Assembly: GCA_002215675.1 (NCBI GenBank)
Contig: NGFH01000011.1
Coordinates: 1 to 64,000, forward strand
Source: Bacteroidetes bacterium 2013_40CM_41_45
GTDB taxonomy: Bacteria; Bacteroidota; Bacteroidia; AKYH767-A; 2013-40CM-41-45
Direction: 5' to 3'
Length of the DNA: 64,000 nucleotides
Shown piece after piece: positions 18,077 to 25,025 of this stretch. A model generated the notes under the pieces. It searched no databases. It was not told the DNA's origin and saw only the letters and a program-made list of their open reading frames with translations. The position numbers were made by a program, and so were the translations under genes. Each line of letters starts with the position of its first letter. The first letter of the stretch is position 1.

Positions 18077-19051
18077 TTATTCATCTATTCTACGAAATAA
18101 ACCTTCATTCAATGCACCATTTCTACTTTGCCGGAATTCCATGTACTTCAGAAATATAGTGGAATAATCATTATAATTCTTGAATGTATTTTGTGCTAAG
18201 GTTTCTTCAGGTAACTCTAGAGCTAAAAAATGATATTCATTAATCTCATCTGTTGTCTTATTGATTTTCCAACAAGACGTTCCAAAAATAATATAGCGAT
18301 AAGCCTCAGAAGAACTTAGGTATATATTTTTATATCCTAAATGAACCATGCAGATACAGAAATTATCAAGGAGCGATTTTAAATTCTTAATTTTTGTCTC
18401 TTGCCAGAAAAGCTTGAACAGTTCATATTCGGTTCTAAATATTAACCATTTCAAAGGGATAGAATATTTCCCCTCTATAAAACACGCCAAGAAAAAAATT
18501 TCTTGAAAGTTGGAATTAATAATTGCTTGAAAGATACTGTGCTGTCTAAGTAAGCCGTATAAATCTATTACTCTGCCTTTAGACTTGAAAAAATTCTCCA
18601 CATCCTTTCCAATGAGATTGACAAATTGTAATCCTTTTACCTTTTTTACATAAGCTTTACTTTTATCTTTAATGATGTCTTCAAAAAAGGAAAAATAATC
18701 TTTCAGTCCAACTGTTTGCCAGACAATGTGATCCTTATGAACTAATGAATCATCACCTTCAATTGGAGTAACATTTAAGTTTTGTAAATACTTAGGTCCT
18801 TTCTTTTTCTTGTTAGGTTTTTTGCTTTGTGCAATATGGCGGTCTATGTAAGAATCTAAAAACTTATCATTTTTACTAATTGCGCTTGCTTGATTTGTAA
18901 ATAGAGTTGTTATTTCTACTCCAACTTTTTTATTATTACTCTTATCAATTAGTATAAAATCAGGAGTTTCATCCTCTATAAGAGCGGCTGCAATTGACTC
19001 TTTCGTATAAACGCTAAAAAGTATTTCTTTTTCGTCATTTTTTTTGCTCAT
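18077..19051 (-). CDS. Unknown protein, possible PD-(D/E)xK-like fold
   Basis: 324 aa, AT-rich gene. The N-terminus has TPDFILIDKSNNKKVGVEIT, with Asp31 and Glu46 placed like the D and E of restriction-endonuclease-like folds, although the usual E-x-K lysine is absent (E-I-T). A lysine-rich stretch at about 76-86 follows. The rest is helical with aromatic residues. It lies 27 bp downstream of the gene at 19079-19696 on the same strand, so the two form an operon. The family is not recognised; nuclease activity is only a suggestion from the motif spacing. Confidence 0.6.
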   Translation of the reverse strand: MSKKNDEKEILFSVYTKESIAAALIEDETPDFILIDKSNNKKVGVEITTLFTNQASAISKNDKFLDSYIDRHIAQSKKPNKKKKGPKYLQNLNVTPIEGDDSLVHKDHIVWQTVGLKDYFSFFEDIIKDKSKAYVKKVKGLQFVNLIGKDVENFFKSKGRVIDLYGLLRQHSIFQAIINSNFQEIFFLACFIEGKYSIPLKWLIFRTEYELFKLFWQETKIKNLKSLLDNFCICMVHLGYKNIYLSSSEAYRYIIFGTSCWKINKTTDEINEYHFLALELPEETLAQNTFKNYNDYSTIFLKYMEFRQSRNGALNEGLFRRIDE

Positions 19052-19078
19052 ACCAATGCAAGTAGTACTATTCCAAGA

Positions 19079-19696
19079 CTAAAGGCTGGGGGTATTTCGT
19101 AAAAAAGATATATCAGAGAGAAACGCATGAAATTTACTGATCAATTGGAAAATCTGGAGATTCAGTTGCATTAGTTCACCATGATTAATGGATTCAATAA
19201 TTTCTAACTGAAATTTTGCGTCAGAATCTTTATGTGCAATAACATTATGTCTAATGTACTTTATCGTCTTTTCATTAGTTTTTCTGAACTCACGTAAATC
19301 ATAAAGTATCTTTTGGAATGTTTCATCTTCTTGTTTGGTTTTAATCATTGATGAAATTGCCTCATGAAATTCTTTATTCATTAAGCTTGTAATTCCATTC
19401 ATGAATTCATAAAGTGTCAGTGCAAATACACGCGAGTTAAAATTAAGTTCCCAAGATAGATCCGCATGAAAATAGCGTTTCAAAATCACACCAAAATCCA
19501 TTTGAGAAATCAGTGTAAACTGTGCAACGTTTAATAGTGCAATTTTTTTTGCATCGCTATTCAATTCATATTCTTTACGTTTCCCTTTTATTGAGTTCAG
19601 AGTTAACAGTGCTTGCTCCATGCTACGGTCGGAAGATTGTTCTATTTGCTTTACAAGATCCTCTGGCATAACGTCTGTAAGCTTATTCGATATCAT
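19079..19696 (-). CDS. Unknown helical protein with HEPN-like RxxxxxH motif
   Basis: 205 aa, mostly helical. Residues 149-155 read RHNVIAH, an R-x5-H arrangement following a helix (EFRKTNEKTIKYI), which resembles the active site of HEPN-domain ribonucleases found in toxin-antitoxin and abortive-infection systems. There is no signal peptide. It is the first gene of a two-gene leftward unit with the possible nuclease at 18077. The HEPN call rests on one motif and the helical pattern. Confidence 0.5.
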   Translation of the reverse strand: MISNKLTDVMPEDLVKQIEQSSDRSMEQALLTLNSIKGKRKEYELNSDAKKIALLNVAQFTLISQMDFGVILKRYFHADLSWELNFNSRVFALTLYEFMNGITSLMNKEFHEAISSMIKTKQEDETFQKILYDLREFRKTNEKTIKYIRHNVIAHKDSDAKFQLEIIESINHGELMQLNLQIFQLISKFHAFLSDISFLRNTPSL

Positions 19697-19740
19697 TTTG
19701 TTAGAGTAAAACTTTATTTACCAAAAATACCGTTTCTCCC

Positions 19741-19770
19741 AAAACAAAAAAGCCTCGAATGCGAGGCTTT
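19741..19770 (-). terminator. Terminator of hicA-hicB
   Basis: On the minus strand AAAGCCTCG, loop CATT, CGAGGCTTT is followed by a T-rich run (complement of 19741-19750). It lies 31 bp beyond the hicB stop and insulates the toxin-antitoxin pair from the gene at 19696. Confidence 0.8.
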
Positions 19771-19800
19771 AAACATTTCACTTTTCGGAGTGAGTTGGTC

Positions 19801-20193
19801 TTAATTAATGGTTAGATGAATCTCGCTTAGCTCTTTTCCTATTTCGTTTAACCCTTCAATTATTTTTTCTGTTTGTTGTGTAGAAGGTTTTTTTCTGCCC
19901 TGCACATATTGAGAAAGTAATGTAGGATTCATGCCTATTCTTTCAGCAAGAAACTTTGCATTAATCACACGATAGTATTGAAAGAACTGTTTCAAATCTA
20001 TTTCCAAAGCAATTTGTTTCGGAGATATTTTTCTTCCCTCATCTTCAAAATAAAAGTTAAGAGCTTCAAGAATATTTTTCTTGAGTTCTGCAAATGTTTT
20101 TCCGGTTGTGTAAACTTCGTGGTCTTGAGCAAAAGCTGAAAAACCAGTACGCGTTTTTTCAACTATTACCTTTATGTTTTTGTCTTTTATCAC
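19801..20193 (-). CDS. hicB: HicB-family antitoxin
   Basis: 130 aa. Residues 1-70 have the HicB partial RNase-H-like fold (VIVEKTRTGFSAFAQDHE, then TFAELKKNILEALNFYFED). The C-terminus carries a helix-turn-helix (FLAERIGMNPTLLSQYVQGRKKPS) that should bind the operon's own promoter. It neutralises HicA and represses transcription. Its start overlaps the hicA stop by 4 bp, as expected for translational coupling. Confidence 0.88.
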   Translation of the reverse strand: MIKDKNIKVIVEKTRTGFSAFAQDHEVYTTGKTFAELKKNILEALNFYFEDEGRKISPKQIALEIDLKQFFQYYRVINAKFLAERIGMNPTLLSQYVQGRKKPSTQQTEKIIEGLNEIGKELSEIHLTIN

Positions 20194-20375
20194 CTTTTGA
20201 TATTAGCCATTTTTAAAATCTTTTTTTCTAATCCTTTGCCGACTTCTTGTGAGCCGTGCAATGGGAACACTATTATTTTCCCAGACGCATGTTTCATTTT
20301 TACATGCGAACCTTTTTGCGATACCGGAGTCCAACCATGTTGAATTAGCAGCCGGTACAGTTCATTGGATTTCAT
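20190..20375 (-). CDS. hicA: HicA-family mRNA interferase toxin
   Basis: 61 aa, the usual size. The double-stranded-RNA-binding-like fold is visible: LLIQHGWTPVSQKGSHVKMKH, with catalytic His24 in GSHVKM, and a tail with VGKGLEKKILK. HicA cleaves mRNA when free of HicB. It is the first gene of the pair and overlaps hicB by 4 bp. The TTTTTATC-rich leader and promoter lie at 20376-20522. Confidence 0.9.
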   Translation of the reverse strand: MKSNELYRLLIQHGWTPVSQKGSHVKMKHASGKIIVFPLHGSQEVGKGLEKKILKMANIKR

Positions 20376-20664
20376 GTTTCAGTGATTTCTGTTTTTTTGT
20401 TTTGAGTTTTCATAACCATAAGATTTTCATTAATCTGTCACTCCCACCCGACAGACAATGGGTGCATATATACTTACCGCATATATTTCTGCAAAGGTAA
20501 ATAATTATTTACCTGAAGTCAAGAAAAATCTTTCTTTTTTATAGGGTTTATAGCCTTCCAGTACCTAAACCCGATTGAGGGAGCTCCGCGACCTGAAAGC
20601 GGGCAGGGAGGGGGTGAGAATTACCTCCGGTTTGTTTCCAAAAAATTATCATTTCTCCTCGTAT
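20376..20664. other. Intergenic region between divergent hicA and rplM promoters
   Basis: About 290 bp. It holds the hicA leader, the hicA promoter with its palindrome (20492-20522) and a stretch at 20560-20625 with GAGGGAGCTCCGCGACC and GGCAGGGAGGGGGTGAG, which resembles the dispersed hairpin words at 17222. No gene is seen. Confidence 0.5.
20492..20522 (-). promoter_or_regulatory. hicAB promoter with embedded perfect palindrome
   Basis: On the minus strand TTG (20522-20520), 20-nt spacer, then TACCTTTG (20499-20492) matches TTG / TAnnTTTG. The 20-bp perfect palindrome AGGTAAATAATTATTTACCT (20495-20514) fills most of the spacer and overlaps the -7 box, so HicB binding there would block RNA polymerase. 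Confidence 0.7.
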
Positions 20665-20694
20665 TTTGTGGAACGTAAATTTATTCTACATTTG
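20665..20694 (+). promoter_or_regulatory. Promoter of the rplM-rpsI-rpsB cluster
   Basis: TTTG at 20665-20668 and TACATTTG at 20687-20694, 18 nt apart, match the Bacteroidota promoter form. It lies 45 bp upstream of the rplM start. Confidence 0.6.
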
Positions 20695-20739
20695 CGTCCC
20701 CTTTAAAAAATCAGTCATCAATCAATAAGAAGTAAAAAA

Positions 20740-21186
20740 GTGGCTAAAATCAGTTATAAAACCGTTTCGGCTAATAATAAAACGGTAGACAAAAAGTGGC
20801 TTTTAGTGGATGTTGCCGGGCAACCGCTGGGAAGAATCACTTCATTTATAGCAGGTCGCCTGCGCGGCAAGCATAAAACCAACTATACTCCTCATGTGGA
20901 TTGCGGGGATAATGTGGTGGTTATTAATGCCGAAAAAGTAAAGCTTACGGGAAAAAAAATGTCGGACAAACAGTATATTTCCTATACCGGCTATCCGGGC
21001 GGTCAGCGTTTTGCAACGCCTAAAGAGCTTCTGCAAAAACACCCCGAAAGAATTATTGAATATGCCGTGAAAGGAATGCTTCCCAAGAATCGTTTGGGGC
21101 GCGTAATGTTCACCAACCTGCATGTTTATACCGGCACCGAGCATCCTCATGCCGCTCAAAAACCGGAAACGGTTTCTCCCAACTAA
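20740..21186 (+). CDS. rplM: 50S ribosomal protein L13
   Basis: 148 aa with a GTG start. VDKKWLLVDVAGQPLGRITSFIA, the HKTNYTPHVDCGDNVVVINAE block and GMLPKNRLGR are diagnostic of L13, an early-assembly protein of the large subunit that binds 23S rRNA. It is followed after 22 bp by rpsI, the usual partner. Confidence 0.97.
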   Translation: MAKISYKTVSANNKTVDKKWLLVDVAGQPLGRITSFIAGRLRGKHKTNYTPHVDCGDNVVVINAEKVKLTGKKMSDKQYISYTGYPGGQRFATPKELLQKHPERIIEYAVKGMLPKNRLGRVMFTNLHVYTGTEHPHAAQKPETVSPN

Positions 21187-21208
21187 TCTTCATATTAAAA
21201 AATTATAA

Positions 21209-21640
21209 ATGGAAGTAACAAGTAAAATACAAGGAACCAGGTCCACCACAAAGGATGGAATAGTTCACACCATAGGAAGAAGAAAAACTTCAGTCGCCCG
21301 CGTTTACGTTAAGAGCGGTGGCGGACAAATTACCGTCAACCAAAAGGACTACAAAAATTATTTCCCTACTCCGCAGCTTCAGAATATTCTGAACCAGGCG
21401 CAGCAGACTGTAAATGTTGCCGAGCAGTACGATGTAACCGTTACTGTTGAAGGCGGTGGCATCACCGGGCAGGCAGAGGCAATCCGCCTCGGCATAAGCC
21501 GCGCACTGGTCATCATTAATCCTGAAAACAAACCGGCACTTAAATCAAAAGGATTCATTACACGCGACTCACGCATGGTGGAACGCAAAAAGCCGGGACA
21601 GAAAAAAGCACGCAAGCGCTTCCAGTTCAGCAAACGTTAA
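21209..21640 (+). CDS. rpsI: 30S ribosomal protein S9
   Basis: 143 aa. HTIGRRKTSVARVYV, GGGITGQAEAIRLGISRAL and the C-terminal KKARKRFQFSKR, whose last residues reach into the P site, identify S9. The N-terminal 15 residues (MEVTSKIQGTRSTTK) are a small extension. It lies in one operon with rplM. Confidence 0.97.
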   Translation: MEVTSKIQGTRSTTKDGIVHTIGRRKTSVARVYVKSGGGQITVNQKDYKNYFPTPQLQNILNQAQQTVNVAEQYDVTVTVEGGGITGQAEAIRLGISRALVIINPENKPALKSKGFITRDSRMVERKKPGQKKARKRFQFSKR

Positions 21641-21691
21641 TCTTCAAAATTTATATTAACCAGAAACAAGAAACCAGTAACCCGAAACCTA

Positions 21692-22576
21692 ATGCCCATA
21701 GTTGAATACCAAACCCTGCTTGATTCCGGAGCGCACTTCGGACATATGAAAAGCAAATGGAACCCTCGCATGGCTCCTTACATTTTTATGGAAGCCAAAG
21801 GAATCCATATCATAGACCTGAATAAAACCATCGCCAAGATGGAAGAAGCAGCTGCTGCATTAAAGCAGATTGCCAAGTCGGGAAAGAAAATATTATTCGT
21901 TGCCACCAAGAAGCAGGCAAAGGATGTGATGACTGCAAGCGCCCAGAAAACAGGAATGCCTTACATCACCGAGCGCTGGCCGGGCGGAATGCTTACCAAT
22001 TTCTCCACCATCCGCAAGTCGGTGAAGAAGATGAACAGCATTGAGAAAATGAAAACAGACGGAACGTTTGACAACATCTCCAAGAAAGAGCGCCTTCAGC
22101 TGACACGTATGAAACTGAAAATGGAAAAGTTCCTTGGAAGCATTTCAGACTTGAACCGTCTTCCGGCTGCATTGTTTGTGGTCGACATCAAGAAAGAACA
22201 CATTGCAATTGCTGAGGCGAGAAAGCTTAACATACCTACCATTGCGATTACCGATACCAATACGGACCCGACCACTGTTGATTTCCCAATCCCGGCAAAC
22301 GATGATGCAACCAAAGGCATTACGGTGATTGTTGAAGCGCTCTCCAGGGCGATTGAAGAAGGTCTTGCTGAAAGAAAGACAGACCGGGAAATGGATAAAG
22401 ACCGTGAAGGAGGAGAAGAGGGGGAAACAACAGACGCAATGAAAGAATTTGTTGTGGATGAGGACGAAGAAGTTGTAAAAGTAGTTGCTCCGAAAAAAGC
22501 ACCCCGTGGCGCTAACCTACGTCCCCGTAGAGGCGGAAGTGCCGGTGGCGCAAGGAAACCGGGAGGGAATAATTGA
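21692..22576 (+). CDS. rpsB: 30S ribosomal protein S2
   Basis: 294 aa. LLDSGAHFGHMKSKWNPRMAPYIF, ITERWPGGMLTNF and VDFPIPANDDA are S2 signatures. The C-terminus from about 232 is a charged, low-complexity tail (acidic then Arg/Gly-rich), as often found in this phylum. The 51-bp leader (21641-21691) is a degenerate run of AGAAACC-like words. Confidence 0.97.
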   Translation: MPIVEYQTLLDSGAHFGHMKSKWNPRMAPYIFMEAKGIHIIDLNKTIAKMEEAAAALKQIAKSGKKILFVATKKQAKDVMTASAQKTGMPYITERWPGGMLTNFSTIRKSVKKMNSIEKMKTDGTFDNISKKERLQLTRMKLKMEKFLGSISDLNRLPAALFVVDIKKEHIAIAEARKLNIPTIAITDTNTDPTTVDFPIPANDDATKGITVIVEALSRAIEEGLAERKTDREMDKDREGGEEGETTDAMKEFVVDEDEEVVKVVAPKKAPRGANLRPRRGGSAGGARKPGGNN

Positions 22577-22680
22577 TTAGTTAATTAAGGTAACTAAGTT
22601 AATTGAGGTAATTAGGGAAAAGATTTTTAACTTAATTGACTTAATTATCTCAATCAACTCAATTAACTTCTAAATTAGAA
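22577..22680. repeat. TTAATTGAG/TTAATTAAG inverted and tandem repeat
   Basis: Between rpsB and tsf lie repeated 9-10-nt words (GTTAATTAAGG, AGTTAATTGAGG). They are answered on the right by their reverse complements (CTTAATTGACTTAATTATC, CTCAATTAACTTC) around GGGAAAAGATT. The region can fold into a long AT-rich hairpin in the polycistronic message. Confidence 0.6.
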
Positions 22681-22708
22681 TTACTAAAGTAAAATAGAAA
22701 GAACATAC

Positions 22709-23545
22709 ATGAGTACATTAACCATAACATCAGCCGATGTAAATAAGCTGCGCCAGCAAACCGGTGCCGGCATGATGGATTGCAAAAAGGCGCTGATGGA
22801 AGCCAACGGTGACTTTGAAGCCGCTATTGACTACCTGCGCAAAAAAGGACAGAAGGTTGCTGCAAACCGTTCGGACAAAGAAGCAAAAGAAGGATATGTT
22901 TACGCACGCACCACCGCAGACGGAAAACGCGGAGCTATTATCATGATCAACTGCGAAACCGATTTTGTTGCCAAGAACGATGACTTTATAAAATTGGGAG
23001 AGTCTATTCTCAACGTTGCTTTGGAAAAAAATCCGAAGAGTGTTGACGATTTGAAAGCCCAGGTTCTTGATGGAAAAACCATTACAGATTTGCTCTTCGA
23101 CCAGATTGGAAAAATTGGGGAGAAGATTGAGCTTTCAAAATATGAATCGCTGGAAGCGGCTAAAGTGGTTGTGTACAATCACCCGGGAAACAGGCTTTCT
23201 ACTGTTGTAGCGTTTAATGCTGTTTCAGTCAGTGACGAAACAGGAAAAGATGTTGCTATGCAAGTGGCAGCAATGGCTCCCGTTGCTGTTGACAAAGACG
23301 ATGTTGACAAAACCATGCTGGAGCGCGAATTGGAAATAGGCAGGGAGCAGGCGCGCAACGAAGGCAAACCTGAAGCAATGATTGAAAAAATTGCACAGGG
23401 AAAACTGAACAAGTTTTACAACGAGAGCACGTTGCTGAACCAGACCTTTATCAAAGACGAAAAGAAAACGATTCGCCAGTTGCTGAAGGACACTGACCCG
23501 GCATTGACGGTAACAGCATTCAGGAGATATAAGTTAGGAAACTAA
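22709..23545 (+). CDS. tsf: Elongation factor Ts
   Basis: 278 aa. The UBA-like N-terminus DVNKLRQQTGAGMMDCKKAL, then INCETDFVAKNDDF and AAMAPVAV, are EF-Ts signatures. It exchanges GDP for GTP on EF-Tu. It follows rpsB as in most bacteria, but with a 132-bp repeat-filled gap. A terminator lies right after the stop. Confidence 0.97.
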   Translation: MSTLTITSADVNKLRQQTGAGMMDCKKALMEANGDFEAAIDYLRKKGQKVAANRSDKEAKEGYVYARTTADGKRGAIIMINCETDFVAKNDDFIKLGESILNVALEKNPKSVDDLKAQVLDGKTITDLLFDQIGKIGEKIELSKYESLEAAKVVVYNHPGNRLSTVVAFNAVSVSDETGKDVAMQVAAMAPVAVDKDDVDKTMLERELEIGREQARNEGKPEAMIEKIAQGKLNKFYNESTLLNQTFIKDEKKTIRQLLKDTDPALTVTAFRRYKLGN

Positions 23546-23552
23546 GAATAGA

Positions 23553-23586
23553 AAAGAGAGAGACAAAATGTTCTCTCTTTTTTTTT
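23553..23586 (+). terminator. tsf terminator
   Basis: AAAGAGAGA (23553-23561), 10-nt loop, TCTCTCTTT (23572-23580), then T's. An ATG at 23568 lies in the loop and is therefore unlikely to start the next gene. Confidence 0.75.
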
Positions 23587-23612
23587 GTAGTTTTCGTGCG
23601 GAAAAACGCAAG

Positions 23613-24110
23613 GTGACGAACATAGATATACTTGTAGACAAGATTATTCCTTATCCCGCTGACCATTCGCACCGAAATGGATTCAATAATGAGCCAATCA
23701 TTGACGGACTCTCTTCTGAAGAGAAAATTCAAGTTGAGAATGCTCTTTTAAATAAGCTAAACGAACATCCACAGGACCTTCTTATTGTTGAGGCTTTGGC
23801 TTACATGAAATCTGAAAAATCTCTTAAACGACTTCATGGACTTTTAGAAGAAGCAAAAAGAGTTCAGGCTAAAATAATTATTGCATCTTGCATATATGAA
23901 ATATCAAAGGAAGACAGAATGCGAGAAATAGTATACGAGGGAGCAAAGACAATTACAGAAAAATATAGCTTAATAGGAATGCTCTATTACATGGCAAAAA
24001 TGAGAGACACAAGAATTAATGAGCTTATTGTAGAACATTCAAAGAGCGCTGACTATTTGATTTCATACAATGCAAAAAGATATCTTGGATTGTTCAATAA
24101 AGTCCTATAA
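23613..24110 (+). CDS. Small HEAT-like hypothetical protein
   Basis: 165 aa from the GTG at 23613. An in-frame ATG at 23568 would add 15 residues but sits in the loop of the tsf terminator. The chain is made of helix pairs (LLIVEALAYMKSEKSLKRLHGLLEEAK, IIIASCIYEISKEDRMREIVYEGAK, SLIGMLYYMAKMRDTRINELIVEHSK) typical of HEAT or armadillo-type repeats. This suggests a protein-binding scaffold. It is inserted between tsf and pyrH, where frr or nothing is usual. No enzymatic motif is visible. Confidence 0.65.
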   Translation: MTNIDILVDKIIPYPADHSHRNGFNNEPIIDGLSSEEKIQVENALLNKLNEHPQDLLIVEALAYMKSEKSLKRLHGLLEEAKRVQAKIIIASCIYEISKEDRMREIVYEGAKTITEKYSLIGMLYYMAKMRDTRINELIVEHSKSADYLISYNAKRYLGLFNKVL

Positions 24111-24139
24111 CATATAACTAATAACGTATAATCTAACAC

Positions 24140-24853
24140 ATGAAATACAAACGCATCCTTCTCAAACTCAGCGGTGAATCGCTCATGGGCGATAAGCAAT
24201 TTGGTATTGACAATAAAAAATTATCGGAGTATGCCGAAGAAATAAAAGCGGTAGTTGATAAGGGAGTGCAGGTTGCTGTTGTTATAGGAGGAGGAAATAT
24301 TTTTCGTGGAGTTCAGCCGGACAGCGATGGCGAAGTGATTGACCGCGTTCAGGGCGATTACATGGGAATGCTTGCCACAGTAATCAACAGCATGGCGTTG
24401 CAGAGTGCGCTGGAACACATAGGCATTAACACCCGGTTGCAGTCAGCCATAAAGATGGAGCAGATTTGCGAGCCGTACATCAAGCGAAGAGCTGTAAGGC
24501 ATTTGGAAAAGGGTAGGGTAGTCATCTTCGGTGCTGGAACAGGTAATCCGTATTTCACAACCGACACGGCTGCATCGCTGCGCGCAATAGAAATAAGCGC
24601 TGATGTGATTCTGAAAGGCACACGCGTAGACGGTATTTATTCTGCCGACCCTGAAAAAGATTCTTCAGCCACAAAATATTCTACCATCACTTTTGACGAG
24701 GTTTATAAAAAAGGGCTTCGTGTTATGGACCTTACTGCCTTCACACTTTGTAATGAAAACAAGCTGCCTATTATTGTTTTCGATATGAATAAAAAGAACA
24801 ACCTGGTGAAAGTAATAAGTGGTGAACAGGTAGGAACCTTGGTGGAAGTATAG
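24140..24853 (+). CDS. pyrH: UMP kinase
   Basis: 237 aa. [45 protein letters not shown] and VDGIYSADP are characteristic of bacterial PyrH. It makes UDP from UMP for RNA and cell-envelope sugar nucleotides. The cluster rpsB-tsf-pyrH is conserved, but frr does not follow here. Confidence 0.96.
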   Translation: MKYKRILLKLSGESLMGDKQFGIDNKKLSEYAEEIKAVVDKGVQVAVVIGGGNIFRGVQPDSDGEVIDRVQGDYMGMLATVINSMALQSALEHIGINTRLQSAIKMEQICEPYIKRRAVRHLEKGRVVIFGAGTGNPYFTTDTAASLRAIEISADVILKGTRVDGIYSADPEKDSSATKYSTITFDEVYKKGLRVMDLTAFTLCNENKLPIIVFDMNKKNNLVKVISGEQVGTLVEV

Positions 24854-24883
24854 TCCCTAAAAAATTGGTAGTGTTTCAGTTTA

Positions 24884-24996
24884 AATAGCTTAGTGAAACT
24901 TAGTGACTTAGTGACTTAGTGTCTTTGTGGCTAATCTTTTAATGTTTCTTGCCACCAAGTCACAAAGACACCAAGAAAGCACAAAGAAAAAAATCA
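24884..24996. repeat. ACTTAGTGTCTTTGTGG-type inverted repeat
   Basis: CTTAGTGAAACTTAGTGACTTAGTG and TGTCTTTGTGGC are answered by GCCACCAAGTCACAAAGACACCAAG about 20 bp further on. The tandem and inverted units lie between the convergent pyrH and ABC-F genes and could act as a two-way terminator. Confidence 0.6.
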
Positions 24997-25025
24997 AAGT
25001 CCATTATCTAAATGATGCGCTTTAT

